From: Muricauda sp. MAR_2010_75
GTDB taxonomy: Bacteria > Bacteroidota > Bacteroidia > Flavobacteriales > Flavobacteriaceae
Direction: 5' to 3'
DNA length: 64,000 nucleotides
Assembly (NCBI RefSeq): GCF_000745185.1
Contig: NZ_JQNJ01000001.1
Location: forward strand, 1,511,501-1,575,500
Part shown: positions 40,692 through 49,908 of the stretch, one piece after another
Position numbering within the stretch: the stretch's first letter is position 1
Layout of the letters: every line of letters starts with the position of its first letter
Notes under the pieces: generated by a model
The model's input: only the letters and a program-made list of their open reading frames with translations
The model's database searches: none
What the model was told of the DNA's origin: nothing
Translations under genes and position numbers: made by a program

Positions 40692-41903
40692 TCAATACTC
40701 ATCCAAGTGCTCTGGATATAAAAAGTTATTGTACGGAAAGCGTGTTACATGGATGTCCCTGACTTCATCGTAGACACGCTTTCTAAATTCGTCCAGGTTT
40801 TCTTTGTTGAGAGCCGAGATGAAAATGGCACGATTCCCAATTTTATTAAACCAGGTATTTTTCCAATCCTCAATGGTAAAATGAGCTGTGGTTCGCTCTG
40901 TGACCAAATCATCCTCAGTAATGGTTTCGGGCTTGTACTTGTCAATCTTATTGAAGATCATGATAGTTTTCTTGTCCGAACTCTTGATTTCATCCAAAAT
41001 TTGGTTCACTGAGGCAATGTGTTCTTCAAAGTTGGGGTGCGATATGTCAACCACGTGCAACAACAAATCGGCTTCGCGGACCTCATCCAAGGTACTTTTA
41101 AAACTTTCCACCAATTGTGTAGGCAGCTTTCGGATGAATCCTACCGTATCACTCAATAAAAAAGGCAAGTTGCCAATGACCACTTTCCGAACCGTGGTGT
41201 CCAAGGTGGCAAAGAGCTTGTTTTCGGCAAACACATCACTTTTACTTATGACGTTCATCAAGGTGGATTTTCCCACGTTGGTATATCCTATGAGGGCAAC
41301 CCTCACCAAAGCTCCCCGGTTGCCTCGTTGGGTCTCCATTTGGCGGTCTATTTTTACCAACTTTTTCTTAAGCAGCGCAATCCGGTCACGAACGATACGC
41401 CTATCCGTTTCAATCTCCGTTTCACCGGGACCCCGCATTCCAATACCCCCGCGTTGCCGTTCCAAGTGTGTCCAAAGGCCGGTTAAACGGGGTAAAAGAT
41501 ATTCGTACTGGGCCAATTCCACCTGGGTACGGGCATAACTGGTCTGGGCACGTTGGGCAAAAATATCGAGGATAAGACCTGTACGGTCCAAAATCTTACA
41601 GCGCAGTATTTTTTCGATGTTGTTCTGCTGGGCCGGGGTGAGTTCATCATCAAAGATGACAGAACCAATTTCATGTTCCGTCACATATTGCCGTACCTCT
41701 TCCATTTTTCCAGTACCAATATAAGTCTTGGGATTGGGCACCTCCACGCGTTGCACAAACCGTTTTTCAACCTCACCCCCTGCGGTATAGGTCAAGAATT
41801 CCAGTTCGTCCAAATACTCGGTTACCTTCTCTTCATCTTGACTTTGGTTGATAACCCCAATGAGCACGGCTTTTTCGTACTCTATGGTCTTCTTTTCTAG
41901 CAT
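40692..41903 (-). CDS. hflX: GTPase HflX
   Basis: This 403-residue HflX has an N-terminal HflX domain (YLDELEFLTYTAGGE to about residue 190) with GGIGMRGPGETEIETDRR, and a C-terminal G domain: G1 GYTNVGKST, G3 DTVGFI, G4 NKID. HflX splits stalled 70S ribosomes after stress and resolves 100S dimers. No hfq partner lies here. A perfect -7 element sits a short way upstream. Confidence 0.96.
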   Translation of the reverse strand: MLEKKTIEYEKAVLIGVINQSQDEEKVTEYLDELEFLTYTAGGEVEKRFVQRVEVPNPKTYIGTGKMEEVRQYVTEHEIGSVIFDDELTPAQQNNIEKILRCKILDRTGLILDIFAQRAQTSYARTQVELAQYEYLLPRLTGLWTHLERQRGGIGMRGPGETEIETDRRIVRDRIALLKKKLVKIDRQMETQRGNRGALVRVALIGYTNVGKSTLMNVISKSDVFAENKLFATLDTTVRKVVIGNLPFLLSDTVGFIRKLPTQLVESFKSTLDEVREADLLLHVVDISHPNFEEHIASVNQILDEIKSSDKKTIMIFNKIDKYKPETITEDDLVTERTTAHFTIEDWKNTWFNKIGNRAIFISALNKENLDEFRKRVYDEVRDIHVTRFPYNNFLYPEHLDEY

Positions 41904-41919
41904 AGCATCAATTAAAGTG

Positions 41920-41927
41920 CAAATCTA
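41920..41927 (-). promoter_or_regulatory. -7 promoter element of hflX
   Basis: The plus-strand CAAAtcTA reads TAgaTTTG on the minus strand, a perfect match about 17 bases before the start codon. No -33 TTG was found. Confidence 0.5.
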
Positions 41928-42227
41928 AGCAATGTTTTGAAAGCTGATTTTTTACATGAGGGTTTTATGGCTTATTCGCTGCGAAAAGCAGTATTGTTTC
42001 TAGAATTATACCGATTGTGCTCCGGATTTAGCCAGTGATAGAACACAATAAAGCCATTAAATTGAGGTAAAATTCAAATGAAGGAAAAATAGCACACAAC
42101 AAAAAAGTGAATTTTCACAACAGGTTTAGGAAAAAGAAGGTGCATTTCATCGAAAAAACCCTGTTTTTTATCGATGATTTGAGGGTTCAGAAATATATTC
42201 GTAATCCAAATCTTACCTAAACTTACT
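41928..42227. other. Divergent gap between hflX and the subtilase gene
   Basis: The 300 bases hold no gene. They include AT-rich sequence and a hairpin at 42147-42177. The 14-mer TTTCATCGAAAAAA at 42145 also occurs at 20921 upstream of the small zinc-ribbon gene, probably by chance. Confidence 0.4.
42147..42177 (+). promoter_or_regulatory. Leader hairpin upstream of the T9SS subtilase
   Basis: TCATCGAAAAAAC (42147-42159) can pair with GTTTTTTATCGATGA (42163-42177) with a two-base bulge and a three-base loop. It lies 50 bases before the start codon. It may be an attenuator or a terminator-like element. Confidence 0.45.
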
Positions 42228-44423
42228 ATGGACTACAGATTTCCTACAGGGGCTAAGGCAAAAATCTTTTCCATTTTCTTTGTGGTTTTGGGCATTTGTG
42301 CTGCGACTGGTCAGTCCAAAAACGCAAAAGAACACATTAAATCTACATATAATCAAGGTAAAATGGCTTCCATTATTGCTACAATGGAAGAAGAGCATCA
42401 TGCTAAAAATCAAAAAATAGAACAAATCCTTAAAGCGAAGGGTTTGGATAGAGCTGAAAAATCCGGTAATGGTTCTGAAATTGAACTAAAAGACATCGGA
42501 ACTGATGGCACCCTGCTTTTTTATACCACGCTAAATGATCCTTCTACCCAAACGGCACGAGCACACACGCTATATGCAGATGGGCTTTTAAATTTAGGTT
42601 TGGATGGAAGCGGCATGGAAGTTGGAATTTGGGATGCTGGAGCGGCATTGCCCACACATCAAGAATTTGATTCCCGTGCCACGAATGCGGACAATACAGA
42701 TGAAATTAGTCTACACGCCACTTTGGTGACCGGTAACTTAATATCTTCAGGAATTCAAGCAAGTGCCAAAGGGGTAGCGTACGGAGCACAAGCGTTGACG
42801 CATGATTGGACCCGGGACAAGATTGAGGTTGCCGAAGCTGCTGCAAATGGACTTTTGTTGAGCAATCATTCCTACGGAATTTTGTCGGACCGGGTTCCTG
42901 ACTGGTATTTTGGCGCTTACATTAAGGTAGCCCAAGATTGGGACCGCATCATGTTCAACGCACCCTATTATTTAATGGTGACCGCAGCGGGTAACAATCA
43001 AAAATCCTTTGACAATGCCACCCCTAATTTTGGGAAAACAGCGGATGGTTTTGATTTGTTATTGGGATTCACGACCACCAAAAATGGACTTACCATTGCA
43101 GGGGCCAATACGGAAATTGGGAGTAAAGGCGAATTGAACTCAGCCACGGTTGCAGGTTACAGTAGTTTTGGACCCATGGATGACGGACGCATAAAGCCAG
43201 ATTTGGCCGGGGATGGTTCCAACATCCTTTCCACCAGTTCCGAAACCAATACAAGCTACCAGATTTCCTCAGGAACTTCCATGGCGGCCCCAGGAGTTAC
43301 CGGTTCGCTTTTGTTGCTTCAACAATATCATGAAGAACTTTTTGGTTCTTACATGAAAGCTGCAACACTTAAAGGTCTTGCCTTGCACACTGCGGATGAT
43401 GTGGATGCCCAGGGTCCCGATTACAAAATGGGATGGGGCGTAATGAACGCCAAAGCTGCTGCTGAGCTACTTCAAAACAAAGAGTACACTACTTTGATTG
43501 ATGAAAAAAGCCTAACCGAAGGTGAGACCTATTCATTTACAGTTGTGGCGAATGGTTCCGAACCCCTGGTAGCGTCACTTTCGTGGACGGACCCAGAAGG
43601 GGAGTACATCAATAGGGGAGAGATGAACAGTACAACTCCTGCTTTAAGGAATGATTTGGATATCAGAATCACCAAGGCTGGAGGAATCTATTACCCTTGG
43701 CGATTAGATCCTGCAAAAGCAAATGATGCTGCAACTCGTGGAGACAACTCCGTAGACCCTTATGAACGAGTGGAAATTGAAAATGCGAGTGGAGTATATA
43801 CGGTTACCGTTTCCCACAAAGGAAACTTAACAAATGGTTTCCAAGATTTTTCCTTGATTGTTTCCGGGGCTCAGGTTTCCCAATGTTCCATTGAAATCCC
43901 TTCGGATATCGAATTAGTGACATCCACCGACGCAGGTTCAACCATAACTTGGTCCGAAGCCACAGAAACGCTTTTTGAAGTGCAATATAAAGCTGTTTCT
44001 GAGGAGGCTTGGAGTAATGAATTAACATGGGAAAACAGTTTTGATCTTTCCAATTTAGAAATGGGCACCGTGTACGAAGTACAAGTGCGCTCCATTTGTA
44101 CCGAGAATGCTGTATCGGAGTTTTCAGATGTATTTCAGTTTGAATTCAATGGTCAAGAAACGGAAGCTTTGGTTTACGAACCCTTGAGCTATGCCCAGGA
44201 TTTTGAAGTGTCTGTTTACCCAAATCCAGCGGTGAATTATTTGTCTATAGAGGCCGAACTATCACCAGATGCTCAGTACTCCATCATCACTACTTCGGGT
44301 AATGTAATCAAAAAAGGAAAGGTTGAGGATACCATCAATGTTTCTTCTCTTGCTTCCGGGTTGTATGTGTTGCTGGTGCAGGATCATGGAGGTGCTAGAA
44401 GTACAAAGTTTTATAAGAACTGA
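42228..44423 (+). CDS. Secreted S8 subtilisin-like peptidase with T9SS sorting domain
   Basis: This 731-residue secreted protease has a signal peptide ending TGQS. Its catalytic triad is D136 in GIWDAGA, H163 in LHATLVTG and S351 in GTSMAAPG; the oxyanion Asn is N256. A middle P-type domain (about 440-560) and an Fn3 domain (about 565-650) follow. The C-terminal type A T9SS sorting domain starts at SVYPNPAVNYLSI and ends FYKN. It is exported by the type IX system and anchored or released at the surface. It is the only clear T9SS cargo here. Confidence 0.94.
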   Translation: MDYRFPTGAKAKIFSIFFVVLGICAATGQSKNAKEHIKSTYNQGKMASIIATMEEEHHAKNQKIEQILKAKGLDRAEKSGNGSEIELKDIGTDGTLLFYTTLNDPSTQTARAHTLYADGLLNLGLDGSGMEVGIWDAGAALPTHQEFDSRATNADNTDEISLHATLVTGNLISSGIQASAKGVAYGAQALTHDWTRDKIEVAEAAANGLLLSNHSYGILSDRVPDWYFGAYIKVAQDWDRIMFNAPYYLMVTAAGNNQKSFDNATPNFGKTADGFDLLLGFTTTKNGLTIAGANTEIGSKGELNSATVAGYSSFGPMDDGRIKPDLAGDGSNILSTSSETNTSYQISSGTSMAAPGVTGSLLLLQQYHEELFGSYMKAATLKGLALHTADDVDAQGPDYKMGWGVMNAKAAAELLQNKEYTTLIDEKSLTEGETYSFTVVANGSEPLVASLSWTDPEGEYINRGEMNSTTPALRNDLDIRITKAGGIYYPWRLDPAKANDAATRGDNSVDPYERVEIENASGVYTVTVSHKGNLTNGFQDFSLIVSGAQVSQCSIEIPSDIELVTSTDAGSTITWSEATETLFEVQYKAVSEEAWSNELTWENSFDLSNLEMGTVYEVQVRSICTENAVSEFSDVFQFEFNGQETEALVYEPLSYAQDFEVSVYPNPAVNYLSIEAELSPDAQYSIITTSGNVIKKGKVEDTINVSSLASGLYVLLVQDHGGARSTKFYKN

Positions 44424-44547
44424 TACAAGTTCAAGTGCAAGCCCAAGAAAATCAAGAGACAAGATGTTGGGTACCGGATGTTGGAGTCGTAATTTGAGAT
44501 AATAGTATTCGAGCTATTAGTGGAATTCGTGTCAACTCCTTAAAAGT

Positions 44548-45261
44548 TCAAACACTCTTGATTTCCTCATCCGATAAAAGCTCTTCATTCCGCAAGCGAA
44601 GAAAAACTTGGGCCGTGGTGACCACGTCCAATTCACAATACGAAATGATTCGGTCCAAATCCTTTTCCTGATAGTATACGTCCTTCACCATGCTGCCGTC
44701 CATATCTTCTTTAGGCGATGGAATCCCAAGCACATGCGCCAAGAGTTTTAGGGAAGTGTAGTGCTTGTAGTCCCCAAATTTCCAGAGTTCCATGGTGTCC
44801 AAGTGTGGTACTTCCCATGGCTTCTTACCAAAAAGGTCCAATTTGTAGGGCAGGTTGATGCCATTGATGACCATTCGGCGGGCAATGTAGGGAAAGTCGA
44901 ACTCCTTGCCGTTATGCGCACAAAGTAGGTGTTTGGTCTGACTGAAATGGTCTTTCAGCAACTGTTTAAATTGATTTAGGATATGGATTTCCTCACCGTG
45001 AAATGAGGTGACCCTAAAACTCCGAACATCGCCTTTGTGGGTAAAATAGCCCACTGAGATGCAAACAATTTTCCCAAATTCAGCCCAAATGCCGGCACGT
45101 TCGTAAAACTCCTCGGCGGTAAAATCTTCTTTTCGTTGATATTGGGATTTTTGTTCCCACAGGGTTTGGGCAACTTCGTCCAAATCGACAAAGCTTGGTT
45201 TCTGGGGCACGGTTTCGATATCCAAAAAGAGGATATGTTCCAGGTTAAGTTTGTAAAGCAT
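44548..45261 (-). CDS. PolB-type 3'-5' exonuclease (DEDD superfamily)
   Basis: This 237-residue DnaQ-like exonuclease has Exo I DIETVP (14-19), Exo II HNGKEFDFPYIARR and Exo III YCELDVVTTAQVF, giving the DEDDy metal and tyrosine set. It resembles the predicted PolB-like exonuclease domain of Bacteroidota. It probably removes 3' nucleotides in repair. The upstream minus-strand gene ogt ends 9 bases before it, so they share a transcript. Confidence 0.85.
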   Translation of the reverse strand: MLYKLNLEHILFLDIETVPQKPSFVDLDEVAQTLWEQKSQYQRKEDFTAEEFYERAGIWAEFGKIVCISVGYFTHKGDVRSFRVTSFHGEEIHILNQFKQLLKDHFSQTKHLLCAHNGKEFDFPYIARRMVINGINLPYKLDLFGKKPWEVPHLDTMELWKFGDYKHYTSLKLLAHVLGIPSPKEDMDGSMVKDVYYQEKDLDRIISYCELDVVTTAQVFLRLRNEELLSDEEIKSV

Positions 45262-45270
45262 GGTAAAATA

Positions 45271-45741
45271 TTAAAAGAGAGTGGTCTGCTTGGCAGGGCT
45301 CTCATGTTCCAACAACCATTTTTTTCTATGCAGTCCACCTGCATATCCAGTGAGGTCTCCGTTGCTCCCAATAACGCGATGGCAGGGAACCACGATCCAG
45401 AGCGGATTTTTACCATTGGCCGAGGCTACTGCACGTATGGCCTTTACATCGCCCAGTTGTTTGGAAAGTTCCAAATAAGAAATGGTTTTTCCAAAAGGAA
45501 TTTTAAGCAGGGCATCCCAAACCTTTTTTTGAAAATCGGTTCCGGATGGGTTGAGTTTGAGGTCGAATTGCTGCCGGGAACCTTCAAAATATTCCCTAAA
45601 TTGATAAACCGCATCTTCCAACACCTCAGGAATTATACCGATAGGTTTTTCATCATCCAATACGGATACTGATGCAAGTCCATCTTCATCCCCTTGAAAC
45701 TCAGCTATACCTATAGGTGTTTGTAAATAAGCAATTTCCAC
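45271..45741 (-). CDS. ogt: Methylated-DNA--protein-cysteine methyltransferase
   Basis: This 156-residue suicide DNA repair enzyme has C120 in VVPCHRVIG, the acceptor cysteine. The helix-turn-helix arginine finger (IRAVASANGKNPLW) precedes it. It takes O6-alkyl groups from guanine. Its start overlaps the CNNM gene stop by one base, and the exonuclease follows 9 bases later, suggesting a small repair operon. Confidence 0.95.
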   Translation of the reverse strand: MEIAYLQTPIGIAEFQGDEDGLASVSVLDDEKPIGIIPEVLEDAVYQFREYFEGSRQQFDLKLNPSGTDFQKKVWDALLKIPFGKTISYLELSKQLGDVKAIRAVASANGKNPLWIVVPCHRVIGSNGDLTGYAGGLHRKKWLLEHESPAKQTTLF

Positions 45742-46862
45742 TATCTTAGTTTACGCTTACCTTCAATAATTCCCAATCGCTTCGCACGGGTCTCCCAGTT
45801 CTGTCTGGCGAGCATTTGAAGGTCTTCTACGTTATCACTTTCATCCATAATCTCCAGACCCAGCAAGGTTTCAATAACATCTTCCATGGTCACCAACCCA
45901 CTTACTGATCCATACTCGTCAACGACCAAGGAAATCTGTTCTTTTTTCTCAACAAATTTTTCAAAAAGCTCTGGAATGGGAATACTTCGGTTGGATACGA
46001 GTATTTCCCTTTTTAATGTTGAAAGCTTTTGTGAACCTCTTTTATTGATGATGGCCTCCATGAGTTCATCCTTTAAAAAGAAACCGGTAATGTTGTCCAT
46101 TCGGTCTTTATATAATGGAATTCTTGAAAAGCGAAGCGGTTGATTGGCTTCAAAGAAATCGTGGATGGTTCTGTCCTCCGATGCAATTTTCATCACCGTT
46201 CTGGGAGTCATTACATCTTTCGCCAGGATTTCATCAAATTTTAAAAGGTTCTTGATGACTTTGGATTCTGATTCCTGAAAAACACCTTCTTCATGGGCAA
46301 TGTCTGTCATGGCAGTAAAATCTTCCCGACTCAACACACTGCCATCGTGTCCTTTCTTTCCAATCAGTTTGGTAAAAAGCTGTAACAACCACAATAACCC
46401 CGTCCATTTTAGCACAAAGACCATTACGGTAAGCGCCTTAGCTGTAAAGTTGGCCAGCTGTTTCCAGTAGGTGGCCCCAATGGTCTTGGGAATAATCTCT
46501 GAAGCGACCAAAATTAAAATGGTCATTAGGGTAGATACAATACCTACCATTAAATCTTCTGTAAACTGAAACCCCAAAACAGTCCGTTCCGTTGTGCCAT
46601 ACAGTTCGGCATAAGCAACCTTGGCCTGCACCCCTACCAAAATAGCACCTACGGTGTGAGCAATGGTATTAAGGGTAAGAATGGCAATCAATGGTTTGTC
46701 CACGTCTTTCTTCAAAGATTCCAGAATGGCACCGTAGTCTTTGCCCTCCTGTTTTTTTACGTTGATGAAGGTTGGGGTAATACTCAACAACACGGCTTCC
46801 AAGATGGAGCACAAAAAGGAGAAAAAAATGGAAATAAGGGCGTAGAATAGTAGTAGTCCCAT
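45741..46862 (-). CDS. CNNM/CorC family membrane protein (hemolysin-like)
   Basis: This 373-residue protein has an N-terminal DUF21 transmembrane domain (1-190) of about four helices. Two CBS domains (about 205-330) carry the DVMTPRTVM and VVDEYGSVSGLVTMEDVIETLLG signatures. The C-terminus is short and lacks the full CorC_HlyC domain. The family exports or senses Mg2+ and other divalent cations. Its gene overlaps ogt by one base. Confidence 0.92.
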   Translation of the reverse strand: MGLLLFYALISIFFSFLCSILEAVLLSITPTFINVKKQEGKDYGAILESLKKDVDKPLIAILTLNTIAHTVGAILVGVQAKVAYAELYGTTERTVLGFQFTEDLMVGIVSTLMTILILVASEIIPKTIGATYWKQLANFTAKALTVMVFVLKWTGLLWLLQLFTKLIGKKGHDGSVLSREDFTAMTDIAHEEGVFQESESKVIKNLLKFDEILAKDVMTPRTVMKIASEDRTIHDFFEANQPLRFSRIPLYKDRMDNITGFFLKDELMEAIINKRGSQKLSTLKREILVSNRSIPIPELFEKFVEKKEQISLVVDEYGSVSGLVTMEDVIETLLGLEIMDESDNVEDLQMLARQNWETRAKRLGIIEGKRKLR

Positions 46863-46939
46863 GAATCAATAGTATTGATTCAAATGTAGCTAAAATTCCA
46901 TACCCTCAATAGGTTGGAGGGTCTCATTTTGTAAATGAA

Positions 46940-47797
46940 TTACTTAATATCCAAGAAAACTCCCAAGGAGAAGGAAGGGTCAGCATATATAATGCGACCA
47001 TCCAAGGCCCCTCCATAGTTGGCCGATACTCCAAGTTTTGGACTTATGTAATAGGCAACTTCAGCACCCAAGCCCACAAATTCGACATTATTGGCGAAGA
47101 TGCTTCCCTGATTGTTTTGGGCACTTAAACTTCCGTTTTTAAGGGATTGAATCACATCCAGTTTTCCGGCAACCCAAAGTCTATTGAAAAATTGCATGCC
47201 CAACTCCGCTCCAAACCGCAATTCATCAGAGAAATTTTGGGTGCGGTTATTATAGCCTGTGTACGCTTTGGCATAGGATGGAAAGTTGGCAACAGTGAAC
47301 GGAGAGCCTGCTGCTATCCGAAGCATTTGATTGAATTCGCCGTCCCCATTTTGGTAGCTGCCATCACTCCCTCCGGAATCATTTCCTGTGGGAAGTCCAA
47401 ATAGTACTGTTACGGACATGGCCAATTTTTCTTTCTGAATCAACCCATAGGCAACCCCCAAATCAATGTCGCCAATACTATTGACCGATTCGCCTTCGGA
47501 AATGAGTTCTCCTGTGGTTCTTGAAAAAATATCATTTTGATAGGTCCGTGCGAAAAAAGGAACATAGCCAACCACGTTCCAACGGTTGGTAAGACCATAT
47601 TCGGCGTAGAGATTTACATTGAACTGCCCTCGTGTGGCATTGGGCTCAATTGCCCCCGTATCAGTATAGTGCTGGTCCGCTTCAAGGTACCATGCAGACA
47701 ATTTGTAATAACCATTGCCTTTTTCGCGGGTCCATTGTCCGAAACACAAATGGGAAAACACAAAAAATCCGAGTAGAAGGAGGTGAAATTTTTTCAT
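46940..47797 (-). CDS. Exported outer membrane beta-barrel protein
   Basis: This 285-residue protein has a signal peptide ending CFGQW. It has repeated amphipathic strands (GYYKLSAWYLE, QFNVNLYAEYGLTNRWNVVGYVPF, ELRFGAELGMQFF) like barrel proteins of the MetA-pathway/porin class. It ends SFSLGVFLDIK, a hydrophobic-aromatic strand. It lies 18 bases downstream of the BIG2-DM13 lipoprotein gene, so it shares a transcript with it. The substrate is unknown. Confidence 0.75.
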   Translation of the reverse strand: MKKFHLLLLGFFVFSHLCFGQWTREKGNGYYKLSAWYLEADQHYTDTGAIEPNATRGQFNVNLYAEYGLTNRWNVVGYVPFFARTYQNDIFSRTTGELISEGESVNSIGDIDLGVAYGLIQKEKLAMSVTVLFGLPTGNDSGGSDGSYQNGDGEFNQMLRIAAGSPFTVANFPSYAKAYTGYNNRTQNFSDELRFGAELGMQFFNRLWVAGKLDVIQSLKNGSLSAQNNQGSIFANNVEFVGLGAEVAYYISPKLGVSANYGGALDGRIIYADPSFSLGVFLDIK

Positions 47798-47815
47798 GGG
47801 TTTCTGGGTGTTATG

Positions 47816-48508
47816 TTAGTAGATCTGTCCTTCAGCCACTTTAACACTAAAAGGCTTGCACCAATACAAGAGAAATTGATAGTTATTGATGCCGGTGTTT
47901 TTAATGGTGTAGGAATGTGCGCCCACAAATACGGTAACGGGGCCTACTTCTAGGGCTCCATTGATGGAGTTAGGGTTGTTGGTAAGATATAGATAGAGTC
48001 CGGGAAGACTGGATGAGGCCACATAGTCGCTGCTTATGGAGAGTATGAGGTCGGTCCCGTTGGCTTCCAATGTAAAGCTTCCTTCCAAACTGTACCCACT
48101 GGTTGTGGCTATGGTTCCACTTTTGCTGGATTCTTCGCCACTCTCCATGGCAATTGTGGAGATACGAATCACATTTTTGGCAACAATCGAATTGCCATCG
48201 ATGAGTGCGGATGCGGTGATGGTGGCCTCTCCTTCCGCTACGGCGGTTGCAATTCCCAGTTCGTTGATCGTGACAATGGATGCATTGGAACTGACCCATG
48301 TAATTGGTACATTTTCAGGTTGACCAATGCTATTAAGATAGGTGGCCTTGTACGAATGCATGGCCGACGTCTGCAAGTTGGAAATGGGATTGGTGATGCG
48401 AAGGGTAGGTTCCACAAAATCATCCACATAATCCTCTCCAATACATCCTAGACATAAGAAAGTAGCCATAACCCAAATGAAATGGGGCTTTAAAAAAATA
48501 GAAGACAT
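47816..48508 (-). CDS. BIG2-DM13 lipoprotein
   Basis: This 230-residue lipoprotein has C22 in FLCLGC. Residues 35-117 form a BIG2-type Ig domain (ITWVSSNASIVTINELGIATAVAEGEATI). Residues 129-230 resemble a DM13 domain: SGTIATTSGYSLEGSFTLEANGTDLIL, then LYLYLTNNPN, then YQFLLYWCKPFSVKVAEGQI with the conserved Cys217. DM13 is thought to be an electron-transfer domain, based on cytochrome-like fusions. The protein is thus possibly a surface redox lipoprotein (inference). It is the first of two genes, before the barrel protein. Confidence 0.78.
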   Translation of the reverse strand: MSSIFLKPHFIWVMATFLCLGCIGEDYVDDFVEPTLRITNPISNLQTSAMHSYKATYLNSIGQPENVPITWVSSNASIVTINELGIATAVAEGEATITASALIDGNSIVAKNVIRISTIAMESGEESSKSGTIATTSGYSLEGSFTLEANGTDLILSISSDYVASSSLPGLYLYLTNNPNSINGALEVGPVTVFVGAHSYTIKNTGINNYQFLLYWCKPFSVKVAEGQIY

Positions 48509-48593
48509 TTAAGCAAATTTTTTGTCGAATACCTTCTATTAGTTAAGCAACGGCGGTAAAGCTTACAAAATCTTTTAAAAAAAGGTAAAATCC

Positions 48594-49895
48594 TTATGGA
48601 TTTGTGAACCGGGCCTTGTAGAAAACATCCATCAAGGCGGTTCTGATGTTAAGGTCATACAGATTTCTATGGTCCCGTGACGGATATACCCTATTGGAAA
48701 GAAAGATAAAGACCAATTTATTTTCGGGGTCGGCCCAAACAAAAGTGCCCGTAAAGCCGGAATGTCCAAAACTTTTGGGACTTGCCAAAGGAGAGGGGTA
48801 GGCTTCTTCCAACGGGAGTTCTGTGTTGTTGAGCAAGGGCTTGTCAAATCCTAATCCTCTTCGGTTTTCGTTTTGAGGGTATTGCACTTTGGTGAATTCT
48901 TTTACGATTTCAGCTGAAATAAGCTGTTGGCCATCCATATTGCCATAATTTTGATAGAAGAGCATCAGTTTCGCCAGATCATCCGCTGTGCCGAACAATC
49001 CCGCATTGCCTGAAACACCACCTTTTAGCGATGCATTTTCATCGTGTACCCAACCTTTTACCAAGTTTTTTCTAAAAAGAGAATCCACTTCGGTGGGAAC
49101 AATGGCATTCACATAATTGTTTTCTTTGGGCAGATATCCCAAGGTATGACAACCTAAAGGTTGATAAAAATTTTCATCCAAATAGATTTGGTAGTCGGTT
49201 CCCGTGAGTTGCTCAATCAAACTGGGGAAAATCAAAAAAGACAGTCCTGAATACACATATTTCTTTTCATCGGTAACTTTGGACCGATTGATGATTCGGT
49301 TCATCTTTCGTTCAAAACGATCATTGATGTAAAGCCCATCATAGACTTGTCCTTGAAATCGTTTATCGGATGAATCATGTATAAACCTCCTTTTGATTTT
49401 ACCATTTTTCCGAAGAACTTTTTGTAAAAATACGATGTAGGGCACTAAACCTGCTTGATGCGCCAAAATCTCCCGAAGCGTGAGGTCTTTTTTGTCCTTT
49501 CGGCGTCTCCAAGGTTTCCAATAGGTGCTGAAGGGTTTGTCCAAATCGACCTTCCCTTCATCCACCAACTTCATCAAAGCAGGGAGCGGCCCTAAAATTT
49601 TGGTGACGGATGCCAAATCGTACAAATCGTTCAGGGCAACAGGTTGGAGGCTGTCATAGCTATGGAAACCATACGCTTTATGGAAAATTACGGTATCGTT
49701 TTTGGCGACCAACAGTTGCGCTCCTGGAAATGCCAAACTATCAATGCCCATTTCCACGATAGAATCCACTTTTTGGTATATCAAAGTGCTGTCCAAGCCC
49801 AATTTGGAAGGGTAGGCGTGGATGAGCTCGTGCTGGGCAAACCCAATTTGGAAAAAAACAAATAAAAAGGAAGATGCAATAAAAAGTTTCTTCAT
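48594..49895 (-). CDS. Serine hydrolase, beta-lactamase class C family
   Basis: This 433-residue exported hydrolase has a signal peptide ending IGFAQ. The catalytic set is S96 and K99 in SVTK, YSG (Y215) in place of YxN, and HSGFTG as the third motif. Members are esterases, carboxypeptidases or D-amino acid peptidases. It follows hemB by 13 bases at the end of the haem operon. The link to haem metabolism is probably incidental. Confidence 0.88.
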   Translation of the reverse strand: MKKLFIASSFLFVFFQIGFAQHELIHAYPSKLGLDSTLIYQKVDSIVEMGIDSLAFPGAQLLVAKNDTVIFHKAYGFHSYDSLQPVALNDLYDLASVTKILGPLPALMKLVDEGKVDLDKPFSTYWKPWRRRKDKKDLTLREILAHQAGLVPYIVFLQKVLRKNGKIKRRFIHDSSDKRFQGQVYDGLYINDRFERKMNRIINRSKVTDEKKYVYSGLSFLIFPSLIEQLTGTDYQIYLDENFYQPLGCHTLGYLPKENNYVNAIVPTEVDSLFRKNLVKGWVHDENASLKGGVSGNAGLFGTADDLAKLMLFYQNYGNMDGQQLISAEIVKEFTKVQYPQNENRRGLGFDKPLLNNTELPLEEAYPSPLASPKSFGHSGFTGTFVWADPENKLVFIFLSNRVYPSRDHRNLYDLNIRTALMDVFYKARFTNP

Positions 49896-49908
49896 GAAAA
49901 GAAAGGGG

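Noticed and set aside
40888..41538. Open frame of 216 codons on the plus strand opposite hflX
   Set aside because: Mirror of the HflX GTPase domain; no signal or domain in the antisense translation.
20921..42158. Shared 14-mer TTTCATCGAAAAAA at about 20921 and 42145
   Set aside because: AT-rich and only two copies in 64 kb; likely chance.
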